A stretch of 64,000 bases of DNA, taken from assembly GCF_905475395.1 (NCBI RefSeq), contig NC_058341.1, positions 30,643,501 to 30,707,500 on the forward strand. Direction: 5' to 3'. The notes under the pieces are model-generated. The model had not been told where the DNA came from and did no database searches. It saw only the letters and a program-made list of their open reading frames with translations. This document shows, piece after piece, positions 28,895 to 41,600 of the stretch (position 1 is its first letter; the number at the start of each line of letters is the position of its first letter). This stretch comes from Chrysoperla carnea (taxonomy: Eukaryota > Arthropoda > Insecta > Neuroptera > Chrysopidae). The translations under genes and the position numbers were made by a program.

Positions 28895-29188
28895 CTGAAA
28901 AATTTAAAAAGAACTATAAAACTAGAAAAGAATTGATAATTATTAACCAATCAAGCCAATAACCAAGATCAAAAGTAAAAAAATTATTCGCAAAAGAGTG
29001 TTTTTCGTGCAACAAATGGCTTATAACTACTCTAGAACAGCAAGTTAATTTGACCTACTAGGGTAGTAATCAGTAATTTATCATTACACTGAAATTCATA
29101 CAGAGCGAGTGATTACAAAAGGCAAAAGTTTTGATAATATGATTTTGATATAATTTAACAATGATTCTCATGCACATTTTATATTCAC

Positions 29189-29344
29189 CTTTATAAGTTA
29201 GCGAAGGTCCTGAAGCGTTTCGTGTGTTCGTTGTTAATACTTCAACGCCTTGTTGTCCATAACGGATCTGCCGAACAGCCGTACAAAGTTTAATGTCGAG
29301 ACCATCAGCCAAAGCCATTGGTACACAGGAATATCCATTTCGTA
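29189..29344 (-). CDS. KDM1A: KDM1A / LSD1 histone demethylase, penultimate coding exon
   Basis: It encodes RNGYSCVPMALADGLDIKLC followed by TAVRQIRYGQQGVEV, the segment just before the [10 protein letters not shown] block in KDM1A proteins. The acceptor is 'ttgtttcag' (AG at 29346-29345) and the donor 'aaag|gtgaat' (GT at 29188-29187). The exon is 156 nt and ends in phase 1, which joins correctly to the exon starting at 28894 across a 294 bp intron. It opens with two bases of a split codon, so at least one exon must lie upstream; none was recognised in this window. The short Ser/Asn-rich loop before the donor is variable in the family. Confidence 0.9.
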
Positions 29345-32300
29345 CTGAAACAAAAAATATTTTACTTAAGTTGAAATTACAAAAAATATTTATTATTTTA
29401 AAACTGGTTGCTTTTTATTAAATTTTCAATTTATATGTTTAATCGATCGTATTTTGCTACCCTATAAACTTGTATAAATATTTAGTAAAAATGTGTTAAA
29501 TTGCTTAATAGAGAGGTTCCCAATGATAAAAGAAACAAACCTTTAAACTATGCGGTAGATAATAGGATTATTTAATCACACTCTAAATTTAGTAAATATG
29601 TTTGATACAAGTTAAAATACATAGCTAATTCGGTAACTAATAATAATAAGGCTTAGGGCTAGATTCTGGAATTCCAAAGAAACGCCTAATTAAGGCTATT
29701 TCTCGAGCGCTTCTGATAAGAAGCGAATCACGCATGCTTAACATCGGCAAGTCTTTCGATATCAGCGTAAGGTTATGTACATTTTCTTACAAACATGCTT
29801 TGCTTTCTTTATCACACTTAATAAAATAAATATCATAATAAAAATTTATTTACACATTAATGTCAGCTTAGAGTCAGCATGTCGCATTTATATAAGTAGT
29901 AAAATCAACTGTAATGAGACGACAATCTGTTAACGATCTAATTAAAACCCAAGTATAGTAATTATTTTATCTATTAGGTGATTTTATTATATTGATTGAA
30001 AAAACGTGACAATAACTTTTATTTAACGTGTTGTTAAAAACATTTACATTTCATCGTTTTATTTATAAATAAATAGGTTTTAAATTCGTTTTTTGTTACA
30101 ATAATAATACTGAGCACTTTACTTTACAGTATAAGTGAAATAAAACTTATAAAGTAAATATACTATGGCTGGTATATCTACCATTGTACCAACAATAACA
30201 CTGTTTTTATTTTCAACTCATGTTTTGTATTTTATTTTAATAATGTCCACAAGTCCACCTTTTATTGGTTTTAAGTAAAGTGTCTTTAATTATCTTTCAC
30301 AAGTCACGAGCGAAACATTCTACTTAGATTATTTTATTTGTGTACTGCTATAAGCAATACCTAAGTTATTTTTTAATTGTTAAAGAATATATGGAAAAAT
30401 TTTAAACATGGGAGACTAGGTTGTTGCTTTATAAGTGCATTCAGATGATACAGTTTTAATGGTTATTAAATTTTAAGTGGAAAATATTATTAGTTCTTCA
30501 TACACAATACTTTTCATGGCTTTTGCTATCTCAACACGTTTTACTACTTAACATATGAGAGATAGACTTAACATAGAGACTGTACATTATCATGAGGGAC
30601 TTTGATTTGTAAAAAGTACACTAACAGTTGAAAGAAATATAAAAATTTGGTTTCATAATAAAAAAAAGGTGGTACGTTTTTTTAAATAGTTTTTCTGGGG
30701 CCTACGCTTTCTTTCAACTATTGGTATTGATAATAATTAGCCCAAAATAAGAAAGAAATATCTCAATAATGATTCATCAAGTCTAATTTAAAACTGCATC
30801 CATAAAAGATTTTCCCCGATATGGAGCACATCGACCAAATTTTCATGTATGCTGTGCAAATTTCAACAAACTTTAACAAAAGAGCTTTTTGACTTAATAA
30901 TTTTAACCAGAATTTCCAGTTTTCAACACTTAAATTAAGCACTTTATAAAGACTTTATAAAGAGTTGAGGAAAAAAAACTGTAAAATATTCATTTAGTGT
31001 GTAATGATAGGCAATATATATCACAGTAACGTCTATAAAATAGTCTGTTCAAAAATGTTTTTAATTTATCAATATACCAAATAGATATAGTTTTAAAATG
31101 TGGAGATAAAATTTTATTACAATCTCGCTTTCAAAGGATTACATCAAAAGCATAATTTAATTTTTCAGCAACGGATAAATTGTTTTTAACTCAAAAATGT
31201 GTTTTATCACACCGCTTTTCATGTAATTAATTATCGTATAGCCCAAATTTTATGGGGCGCTCGAAATTTACCGTTTAAAATGGTATTAGTAACATCAGTA
31301 AGTTTTTAATAACCTCGTAAAAGCAATCTCTTTCGAATAAAATTTACAATTATCACTCGTTGTACAATATACTGTTAAAAACTTGATCAAATATACCAAA
31401 TTACAATATTAGTTTCATTAGTATTAGGAAAAATAATTAAACAATACTAATTAGAACGGATTTTAATTATTATAAAATCAATTTGTATAACACTAGTTTT
31501 GAATTGTGGTCGCATTTACACAGTTTATAAATACACAAAAATAATTACTAATTATATTTTGTATTGATTATAGAATTGCTGGCCTCGTTATTATATCCAA
31601 TTTAATTTGGAAAATTTTTACACACTATTAGTTTAGATCGTACGAACAAGCAAAAGACCAATATGGTCAAAAGTGGATAGGTGCAATACTCGCAATACTC
31701 TAGAAATTTTCTTAAAATGGGGTGACAACGAAAGTTTTTATCTATTTATTTAATAAAGGTTTAAGTTACAGTAATAACAGGTGATATTATAAATCATTAT
31801 ATTAGTACTATCATTTTCGATTGTCTGTTTTGGTACTATGGAGGAAACAAAAATTGGCGTAAGTTTCGAGGAAAGGTTATGCGATAATAAGTCAAAGGTT
31901 AAAGGTGACTGTTTTTGATATTTATAAGATTGAAATTTGAATAGTCTCTTTTAAAGTATCCAAGTTGGAATAGTTCTTCGCATATTAGCATATACTGATC
32001 AACTTTTAAAGTACTGTGCATTTTGTTTTATAAAACCTTTGAGCGCCTAGCATTTTAGGATACCTGAGTTGAGTACGACTATTATATTTGAAGCTATGTT
32101 TTTAGCCTGGTAGTAAAAAGCTTAAAACTCCGCTTCCTTTTATAATTAAGTAAAAAATAACTTATCTTTGAAAACACATTGGTGTCGCTATATCAACGAT
32201 TCGTATTGGATACTACCTAGCAGAGATATGTCGGCTGTTGGCGCTTAAAAGATTAAAACGAGTAAATTTTTGTCCGAATCATATCTATTCACATTCTATT

Positions 32301-35280
32301 TACATTCACTGACCGTTTAAAATATATATTATATGTATAAAATTTAGTAGTATTGATCTAAGCGTCTTAAACTAAAATGTGATACAAATCTGACGTTGCC
32401 TGAAAATCATGACTCTTATCTCTCACATGTAGTGACCATTCTGTTTAGTTATAATTTTGCTGATATCAAAATTTGGTTGCTATAATAATGCAGTTTTAGC
32501 AACTAGAAGTAACACGTACAATTTATTAAATTTTTAACTTCCGAGTATAGAAAGTGCTTGTAATAATTAATGTTAATGTTAATGTTAATGGGTTCGATTT
32601 TTGAAATCGAAATTTTCATTAATTTTCAATGAAGCACAAAAAGAATATTTGCAAAAGTTTTACGGTTTCAAGACGTAGTTAGTTTCAACATAAACTTGGT
32701 ACTGCCTAAACCTTAATTTTACTTACCATTAATTTTTCAACGGGTCTTTTTCTCTTATATTATATATTTATGTAATAATAATGTGCATTGAAAATATTAT
32801 TCCTATCATTAGTATTTATAATTATTATAGTAATCAGTATTAATTTTATTTCAATAATTAAAATGCACCTATTTGGATATAGCACAAAATTTTCATTAAT
32901 GCTGAAATTAGTGAATTATTTTAATGAGGTCCATTGTTTTATAAATTCCATTATATTTATCAACATAAATTTTTGAATAAAATGAAATGTAGGCCAATGG
33001 TTTACAAGGTGTGTCATTTTAATCGATACATACAAAAATTTATCTAAAATTTACTAGACAAAAATAATTAAAACTAGTTCAGACAAAAATAATTAAGCTT
33101 GAAAAGTGCCATCTTATTTTAAATTGGACCTTAGGGTCACTCAATCGTCAGCTCAGGCTCATAACCGACGAAGGATAGAAGAACACTTAAAAAGAGCAAA
33201 GTTGTTCCTTATAAAAAGCTTTCATTGTTTTCCAAAATCAAGTCTGGTCATGGAGAAACTCCAATGTCTTTTTAACTTTTGTCTTCAAAAATCTTTTAAA
33301 ATTGACATGGAGAGTTATTCGCTCATTTGACGTTCATTGTCCTTGAAATCTTTTGTCTAAGCCATTTTTCTGTGGCTCACAGATATTATGTCAGTAAAAT
33401 TCAATAATGACTAATTTTTGTTTTTTTTTTCCGAATGTATTCGATTTTCAAAAAAGCTGCGAATAAAAATGTTAGTTTTTTTAAGAACAACTTACTAATT
33501 TAAAATGTTCTTCTACCTCTTATCGGATAGAACCTGAGTTGACTATTGAATGGCTAAGTTAAAATTCAAGCTTAAAAAAAGTTCCCCTTGGAACTCTCTT
33601 TGAACAAGTTTAGTTACAGCCAGTTTTATGTACCTGAGACATGTTTTTTAACTGTATCGATTAAAATTACTCACCTTGCGTTTCATGAAGTGTATATGCA
33701 TTTCATAAAATTTACTTGATTCAATAGATATGTTTGTCTACATAATATATATTTTTGCATTTCATGAAAAGTAGCGTGTTAGCGTGCTGTTAGTGAAATT
33801 TTCTATCATTTCCTAACGACAATTAAATATGTTAGATCTTTTCATTAAATAATTATTATGTTTTCAAATTCCTGTAAATTTTGGTTGCTGCTCTGTAATC
33901 CAGAAGTAATATAAATATAAGAAACAGCACCGACAAAATATAAATGATAATACCGGGGTGAATTCTCAAATTTTCTGCCAATAAACTGGTAATTTTTGTT
34001 ACGTTGTAAACGGGGAGTTTTATCTAGAATCATATCTAAATATATTGAAAATATCTTATTCCATCTGCAAAGGAAGATACGTTTGGTCGTTTTTTAAATC
34101 AACACTTTCCAAAAATTCTGTAAATATAGACATTGAAAGGAAAATCAGACAATAGTAGGTACTTTTTGTGTATCTAAACAATGGAGGATTCCGTAGTAGT
34201 TACATTGTGCGACTATGTTTATTGAATACAGCCTTATATTAAAAGTTCTGAACATTTTTACCAAAAGTTTTGATCTGGTCAATACTTTTGCCCATTTTTA
34301 CAAGCTTTTATCCAACTTGCAACGTTTGCATGTACGCATATCATTACGTAGGTTTGTATGTTTGCTCAGGTTAATTCTGGCAATTTTAAAGTTTTCCTAA
34401 ATCGATTGAGGAGAAATTTTACCTGTAAATTCAGTTCCGTTGACAAAATATTTTGGAAATTTGTTCCATATCACACGTTTAGTGTTGGGGGTAGAAAAGG
34501 GGGAGGGCTTCTACGGCAACGGTAGAAACTGTCTTTGTGAAATTCTCCCTTCCCCCTGATCAGAAAAACTTCGACTTGGATAATTTTTTTCAAAAAACCC
34601 TTCGACAAATAAATGTTCAACTGGATTGCTTACAGTGAGCACCCAATATATTACGCTTACTTAATTGCAATGGAAATTCGAAAACAACACAGCTTTGCCT
34701 GCAAGTTAAAGTGTCTATATTTCTCTATCAAATAACATACCAAGCTTCTTCTATATTATTCTTGAAAAGCTTAAAAAAGCTTAAGTACCGATATAACAAT
34801 AATAATAATAATAATGCGATTAAATTTTCATTTATCAGACTCATGAGCTATAAAACTATCCAAATATAGAATACAAATTATAGCTTCCAAAACAGTTCAT
34901 ATCATATACGGAACCCTCATAAAAAAAACATAAAAAAAATTTGTAAGTGAACTAATACAAATAAAAGTACATTAACTTACATACATACAAACTACCATAT
35001 TTGGAATGTGCATCCATTTAATTACCCACATACATATAAAGATGATGACGATCGTTAAATTGGTAACACAACTGACTTTGTTCAAGAGTGCAATCCAGTT
35101 GTATGTATCGTACAATTAGTTTAATAAACAAAGCAAATCCCTTGGGTTTTTACACGTAAACAGTTTTAAAGCGAACTATAATATTCCCCATAAACGAAAA
35201 TAATTTTAAATAATACCGACTCTAGAAAGCCAAATGAAAAACAGAATGTGAAATTAAAACCGATTTATAGCGTAACTCGT
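29345..35280. other. Non-coding stretch upstream of the visible KDM1A exons
   Basis: The N-terminal SWIRM, tower and FAD-binding (GAGxSG) exons of KDM1A would be expected here or further up, but I found no matching frame on the minus strand. Open frames at 33106-33330 and 33845-34400 have no recognisable domain. It may be a large intron or, if the locus is broken, intergenic DNA. Confidence 0.5.
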
Positions 35281-35453
35281 CTGGCCAGAATATCTACCGC
35301 AGAGAGATCGTTTTCTATACTTCACGGCGTAAAAACTTGGTTGTGCACCTAAATGGGATAGGAAAGATCATTCGGGCTTGCTTTCCTAAACATCTGGAAA
35401 TCGATGGTATAATCAACGCTTTCGCGAAAGCTTCAATTAAGAAAAGAACCTTA
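35281..35453 (+). pseudogene. hAT transposase C-terminal dimerisation region, broken
   Basis: The first frame reads LARISTAERSFSILHGVKTW, then LCT, a stop, MG, a stop, and ERSFGLAFLN. This follows the hAT C-terminal pattern (STAxxERxFSxLrrvKTwLRstMgqeRLsGLallNIH). After a one-base shift the frame continues KHLEIDGIINAFAKASIKKR, matching the usual tail after 'NIH'. Two in-frame stops and the shift show that the gene is dead. Nothing of the BED finger or catalytic core is visible upstream. The block is noticeably more G+C rich than its surroundings. Confidence 0.8.
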
Positions 35454-35814
35454 GTAAAATTATTTAATGTAAAATGTATACTGGCGTTTAATTTGATTTA
35501 AAGTTGAAAAAATTTCATCAAAATTGGTTCAGTAGTTTAGATTCGAAATGTGACACTGTGATATGTAAACAAACGCACATTTACTTTTGTAAAACTAGAC
35601 TGTACAAAATCTTGGTCAGAGCATCATTTCCGTACCCATCACCTGTATTGAGGGCTGGATCCGCGCTTGCTAAGCTAAGTTGAAAAACAACATATTTTAT
35701 CCAAACATCAAATCCCAGTTGGTTTCATTAAAACCCTGAAGCATAAAATCTAAGGTTTATATCTTTTTCCTACTTCATTAACTATACTACATGTATGTGT
35801 CGTATACGTTATTG

Positions 35815-35833
35815 TCGATCGATCGATCGATCG
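35815..35833. repeat. Short (GATC)n simple repeat
   Basis: A run of GATC/ATCG units, 'gtcgatcgatcgatcgatcg'. It is palindromic at each unit and too short to suggest a function. Confidence 0.8.
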
Positions 35834-36279
35834 TAGGTATTTATCATTGTTTTTAATCTTAATAACAAAACCATTAAGTTAAAACTTAAACTTACATACA
35901 CCAAATATAAATAATCAATTTTAGTAATAATAAAAGTCTACACACAATCATAATTTTTTTTAATAAAGCTGAATTACTTTCTATAAAGATACTGAAGAAA
36001 ACAAATTAAAATTGGGTGAGAAGTACTCTTCTGACATTCATATGTTGAAGAGAACATACAGTATAGGCGGTTCCGAGGTTACTTAAAATATATCTTTGAA
36101 GCCTTCAAACGAGCATACATTTCTTGTGAGCATTTAACCGATCCAGGGTTGCACAACCGTCCGAGGTTTCTCGTACAACTACGAGATTTGTAGTCTGCTG
36201 TACGTGATTCGAGGACATCGTCTTCCTCGTACAGTTTTGTACGAGATTCTAGTTTAGGAAATTTTATAGCATGATTTTT

Positions 36280-36773
36280 ATACCATGTATATGAAATATA
36301 CTAAGATATACTAAGTTTAGTTCCAAGTTTGTAACGCTTAAAAACATTAATACTATGAACAAAATTTTGGTATAGGTGTTCATAAAATCACCTAATTAGG
36401 ATTATCACGATTACTCAAAAAACGAAAAGAGATATCAAGCTGAAATTTTATAGCGTGCTTAGGACGTAAAAAGTGAGGTCCAGTTCGTAAATGAGCAACA
36501 TATATCAATTGGGGCTTAGGTCCTTAGAACCCATCTTGTAAACCGTTAGAGATAGAACAAAAGTTTAAACATAAAAATAAACAACTTTTGCTTGAAACAT
36601 TTTCGTAAACATTGTTTACCCGTGAGAGGGCAAATTGTATAGTATATATTATATGGGATTATTAGTTATATATAAGTGACATGTATGTATGTGTATTGTG
36701 ACAGGGTTATCATCACTGTCTATACATGGTATTTCAACAATTAACTCAGTCAATGGTTTATTTTCACTTGTTT
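36280..36773 (-). repeat. Dispersed repeat, family A (inverted, near full length)
   Basis: Forward text 'ccatgtatatgaaatatact', 'agttccaagtttgtaacgct', 'ttggtataggtgttcataaa', 'cgaaaagagatatcaagctg', 'aaaccgttagagatagaaca' and 'tttcacttg' is the reverse complement of the copy at 19280-19772 in the same order. About 490 bp, with no coding capacity. Confidence 0.75.
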
Positions 36774-37854
36774 ATGGTAGGAACAATATTATATAACGTA
36801 AATAATATCAAATAAATTAATAATTTTAGTAAAATTGTAAACTTTGTTTTCAGCACACCTTTCAGGGAAACCATGCATAAATTATTCTAGAATGACCCTA
36901 TTTGGATTTTAGAAACGTTACACAAGACTGTTTTTACCAGAAACTCTTCTAAAGAACAGAAATTTTTTGGACTATTATTGATATTTTATCTAACTAATTT
37001 AATGTAGTCCGTTTATTTAAGTACAAGTCTTCATATCCATGTAAATGTAGTTTTGTCTGCTTAGCAAACCTGTCTGTCAAAAAATTTACTTTTAACATCG
37101 GTCTCACTTGAGTTAGTTATATTTTTTTCCGAAGTAATTTTTAATTTTTATCAGTTTCGTTTGTTTTACTTTCTGAAATTCGTTTAGTACCTACAGAATA
37201 ATCAATAATACTATCACAATATACGCGTTACCTTTAAACTCAAATAAAAAAACGGTCATAAACATAATTATTTATGTTGTAAATTTTTTTACACTTTTGA
37301 AAAATATATTTCATATTTTATAATATATAAGTAAAAATATTTTAACTAATAAAATAACACTTAAAGCAATTTAATATATAAATCGAAAAATAAAAAAAAA
37401 TTATTAAATTCTTAGTCACTTTTTTTTTTACTCGTTTATATATTGACCAACCGAAATGTGCCAATAACTGTAAATCATATTTTTATTACTACAAAAAAAA
37501 AAAAATAAAAATAAAAAACTTCATATTATGGATCCTTCATTTATTTATGATGCTCACACTACAAATTGTCTCCGCGTTTTATTTATAAACTTCTATTTCG
37601 AATATTACGAGTATATAAAAATACACTGAAATTCTAGTTAAATGAACTAAAACTTTTAGAATTTTTGTCATGTATAAAAGTACTGATTTCTAACCCGAAA
37701 AATGAGCCTGTATTCCGATCTGAACGCCATTTTCATCAATTTTAAGAATGTTAAAATAATATAATACAGAGTAATCAAACAAAATTGTATTAAAATTGTA
37801 GTATTGTAGTTATTATTAATATATTCGTTGTTCATTAAAATGTAGCAAAAAGTA

Positions 37855-38645
37855 CCATTTTGGAAATTTTGATAAACTAAGTATGTAATCCCACTAAATT
37901 TAGTTCACGCTTTTTAAATTTGTGATCAAAATTAGCCTTGAATAAGATCGGATCTAATTTGCCTTTCTCATTAAGAAAATCGAATTTTTAACCTTATGAC
38001 GTCATCGAAATTTAATTTTGCTCTATCACATCCAAATTTTATTAAATTTTGATAAGTCAAGAATGTAATCCTACTAGATTTGGGCTATACTTTTCAAATT
38101 TGTTGTAAAAATTAACCTAGCTCTAATTGGTTTCAAGAATATGGAGTCCTGGTCCCAGAATTAGGCACATAAGTGATAGCTAGCTAAGAAATGACATCGC
38201 AGTTAAAAAGAATGACCCAAAATTAGTGGGTTTCAAAAAAAATTCCAATAATATCGGATCAAATTTGCCTGTGTTATCAAGAAAATAGAATTTTTTAACT
38301 TTATGACGTCATCAGAAACAAAAAAAATTTAATTTTGCCTTATCACATCAAAATTTTATCTAATTTTGATAAACCAAGTATGTAATCCTACTAAATTGGG
38401 TCCATACTTTTCAAATTTGTGATCAAAATTAACCAAGCTCTAATAGATTTCAAGAATATGGAGTCCTGATCCCGGAATTAGGCACATTAGTGATAGCTAC
38501 CGAAAAACTGATATCGCAGCTGAAAATAATGACCCAAAATTAGTGGGTTTCAAAAAAAATTCTAATAAAATCTGATCAAATTTGCCTATGTTTTTAACTT
38601 CACGACGTATTCAGAATTCAAAAAATTTAATTTTGCTCTATCACA
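37855..38645 (+). repeat. Tandem repeat, three units, period about 317 bp
   Basis: The marker 'gata(a/g)(a/g)..aagtatgtaatcc(t/c)act' recurs at 37871, 38051 and 38368. The second and third units (317 and ~278 bp) share 'caagaatatggagtcctg', 'attaggcacat', 'gtgatagct', 'atgacccaaaattagtgggt' and 'ttatgacgtcatc'-type text. The first unit is only 180 bp and lacks the 'tggagtcctg...agtgggt' middle. Units differ by scattered substitutions, so the array is old. No coding frame. Confidence 0.85.
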
Positions 38646-41600
38646 AAACTATGATATTTATAATATTGTAAGTTAATGAGCGCCTTTTACATGATTCTTT
38701 ACTAACTTTTTGTTTTACGTTTAAAACATATAGGTTTTGCTTTACCCTTCTATTTCCGTTGCGCTGGTGGCGAGTGCGACCTTTACCACGCCCTAGTTAG
38801 GAACATGGTAACCACTAGTTCAAATCTGCAAAAATCAAAATTTTTGACAAATAGATATTCATTTTGTAATTTCAATTAGTTATTTTATACATTACACATA
38901 ATATATTGTATTATAATATTTCCAATCAGTTCCTTCTCATTTTGTGGAATTGAATTATTTTCAAATTCCATTATGAGTTTATGAGCAGCAGTGAGCATGA
39001 CCATCTTTGCCTTAAAAAAGCTTATTAAAAGGAAATAGTTTTATCTCTGAATTGTAATAATTAAACATTAAACTAAGTTAAGCACTCGTAACGATACTAA
39101 TTTTTCGTATTATCTAAAAACTACAATACACAAAAAATACATATGTATTATTTTTTATTAAAATATTATATGGGTACTATTGAAGTGGAGAATTCGACGG
39201 TTTTTGTTCACTAAATATTTTTTTCATATTTATTGAGCTACTTTTTATTTACAAGTCATGTGCAATAAATTTTTAATATTATTACCATTATGAGTTCTTT
39301 TTCGTATTTTCATATTTACGGAAGGCTATTTAACATGTAATAATTTTATATGTGGGCATACCATGGGTGAAGTTGTCCCATTCAAAGCTATCCGTTTAAA
39401 GGACCAAAGCAAGACAAAAATTTGGAATATTTTATTCATCCGCAGTCTTTATCAGCATACAGTTTTTTATTCACGAACCATTTATTTAGTGATTATTGTA
39501 GATAAAAAATTAAGCAGAAAAATACTTATGAAGTTTATGTAAAAACTTAACGCTAATTATATTAGCGCAGTATTTTAGAAAGTGAAGGGCTAACTTCCCA
39601 GTGTTTAAAGTTTTTTAAATACCAGATTTTTCACGATTGAAAAGTTTATTTTCGCTTTGTATTTGATTTAAATTCAACTAAAATTTTGAATTGGTAACTA
39701 AATAGACTGCAGTGTTTTAATTTAAATGAGAGTACTTGAAAAATAACGAGTTTGTTTATATACCAGTCAGAAGATTTTTCTTAACGCGTAGCTAAAGGGC
39801 ATTATTTGAAAAATATGTTGAAGAATTTCCCGACCTTGACAATGGAATGAATAAAAACGCAAATACTTATTTTTAAGTATTAGTTCTCCGTTTTATGCAA
39901 CATGTTAAGAAAAACTGAAGCAACACCTCAAAGCACTTTTCTTTCAACAAATATTACCACTGTTCTGTTTTTATTTACTAGGATTACTTTAACTGTTAAC
40001 CCTATAAAATAAAAATAATGATATGTTTAGTGCGATCAATCGAAAAACAAACATGATTTATAAAAAAAATCTTTTTACAAACAAACAATAAACCATATTA
40101 TGTATTTTTTACAAAATTATTGTTTTCATCCCGGAAATTTCATTTTATTATTTCATGTATCGAGATTTTTCTAGTAAACCTACAGTATTGTAAAAACGTT
40201 TTGGGCTATTGCACGGTACATACATATAAACCAAATATATGCTTTGTAGGCAAGTAATGACTTATTTTTAGATTTACAATACCGCACAACTACAAAAATA
40301 TATAATAAATTGTGTGCAAGTGATGCTTATAAATTTGATTATATAGATATCTCTCTTCAACCATCAATACTCTAACTATACTCGTTCATCAAATGACGGA
40401 TCTTCGATGAACTCATAATTAAATTAAAATTTTAAATCATAAACTACAAGATTGTCTAAATTTTCTCTAGATTTTTTTATATAGAAATATCCAATTGAAA
40501 AGGATAACCTATATGATTCATAATTTTTTCAGCCTGCTTTGAACGATAAAATAATAATAAAAAGTTCGATGACCTAAGAATTTTTTGTGGTTTTTAGAAA
40601 CTTTGTTAATCAAAAAATGTATTTATAAGGTTTTATTGAAATCCCTAGTATTATTCATATCTCCTCAAAGTATATCTCCTTAAGGAGGATATATCATGCT
40701 ATGTTATTTAGTGTATTTTTAATTAATTAATTACTCTCTTAATTGAGCGATAAGATACCCAAAATTTTTTTTGATTTAATAATATGTATCGTTAACTACA
40801 ACATACTAAAAATTTGGATCATTTTCTACTAATTTATTTTTTTCTATTACTGGTGAGGGATCCTCCTTAAAGCATAAATTTAATAAGTAAATAAGGTTGA
40901 CAGCTCATTGCATTGCCGGATTACCCGTATAGCAAGAGGTTTTCTCTTTTTTCTTTTGTTATTGTTTGTCAGAGTCCAACAGGGCCTATAGTAATAAACT
41001 GTGCTATTTGGCAATCTACCGATGCGAAATAAACGTATTGAGAATAATGAATTTTTTTTACCACTTTATTTATACCTTAAAACCCATAGCAGATTAAGGT
41101 CATCTCGATAGAATTTGAAAAAAATTGATTTTTACCAACCTCTCTCACCTGCACTGAGATACTACTAAACCTTTTCATATTGGATAATCAGGGAGGAACA
41201 TTCTGAACTAACTATGAGAGTAAAATCGTCAAATACTGGCACCACAAGCAATGTAATAGACAGTAAATTTTATTTAAACTTATCAGCTCATACAATAAAT
41301 AACTTAATCTGCAAGATATTGGTATGACACCTTAAGGGCCAAATCTACCACAGCTTGTTATATTGTTTGTTTTATTTTTACTTAAATGTGGATTATTGAA
41401 CGTTATAATAGTTTTGCATGTGGGAATTATAAAATTTAATGTGTGTGAAAAATACGTTGAAAGATGGTAACATGTCTTAACTCCGCCTCTTCATATTGTT
41501 TGTTATTTTCTTATATTATTTTGCCTCGTGATGGGCTGTACTATTAAATATTAAACTATTCAACTTACTTATATAATTTGTCTCGTGTGTTAAAATTTTT

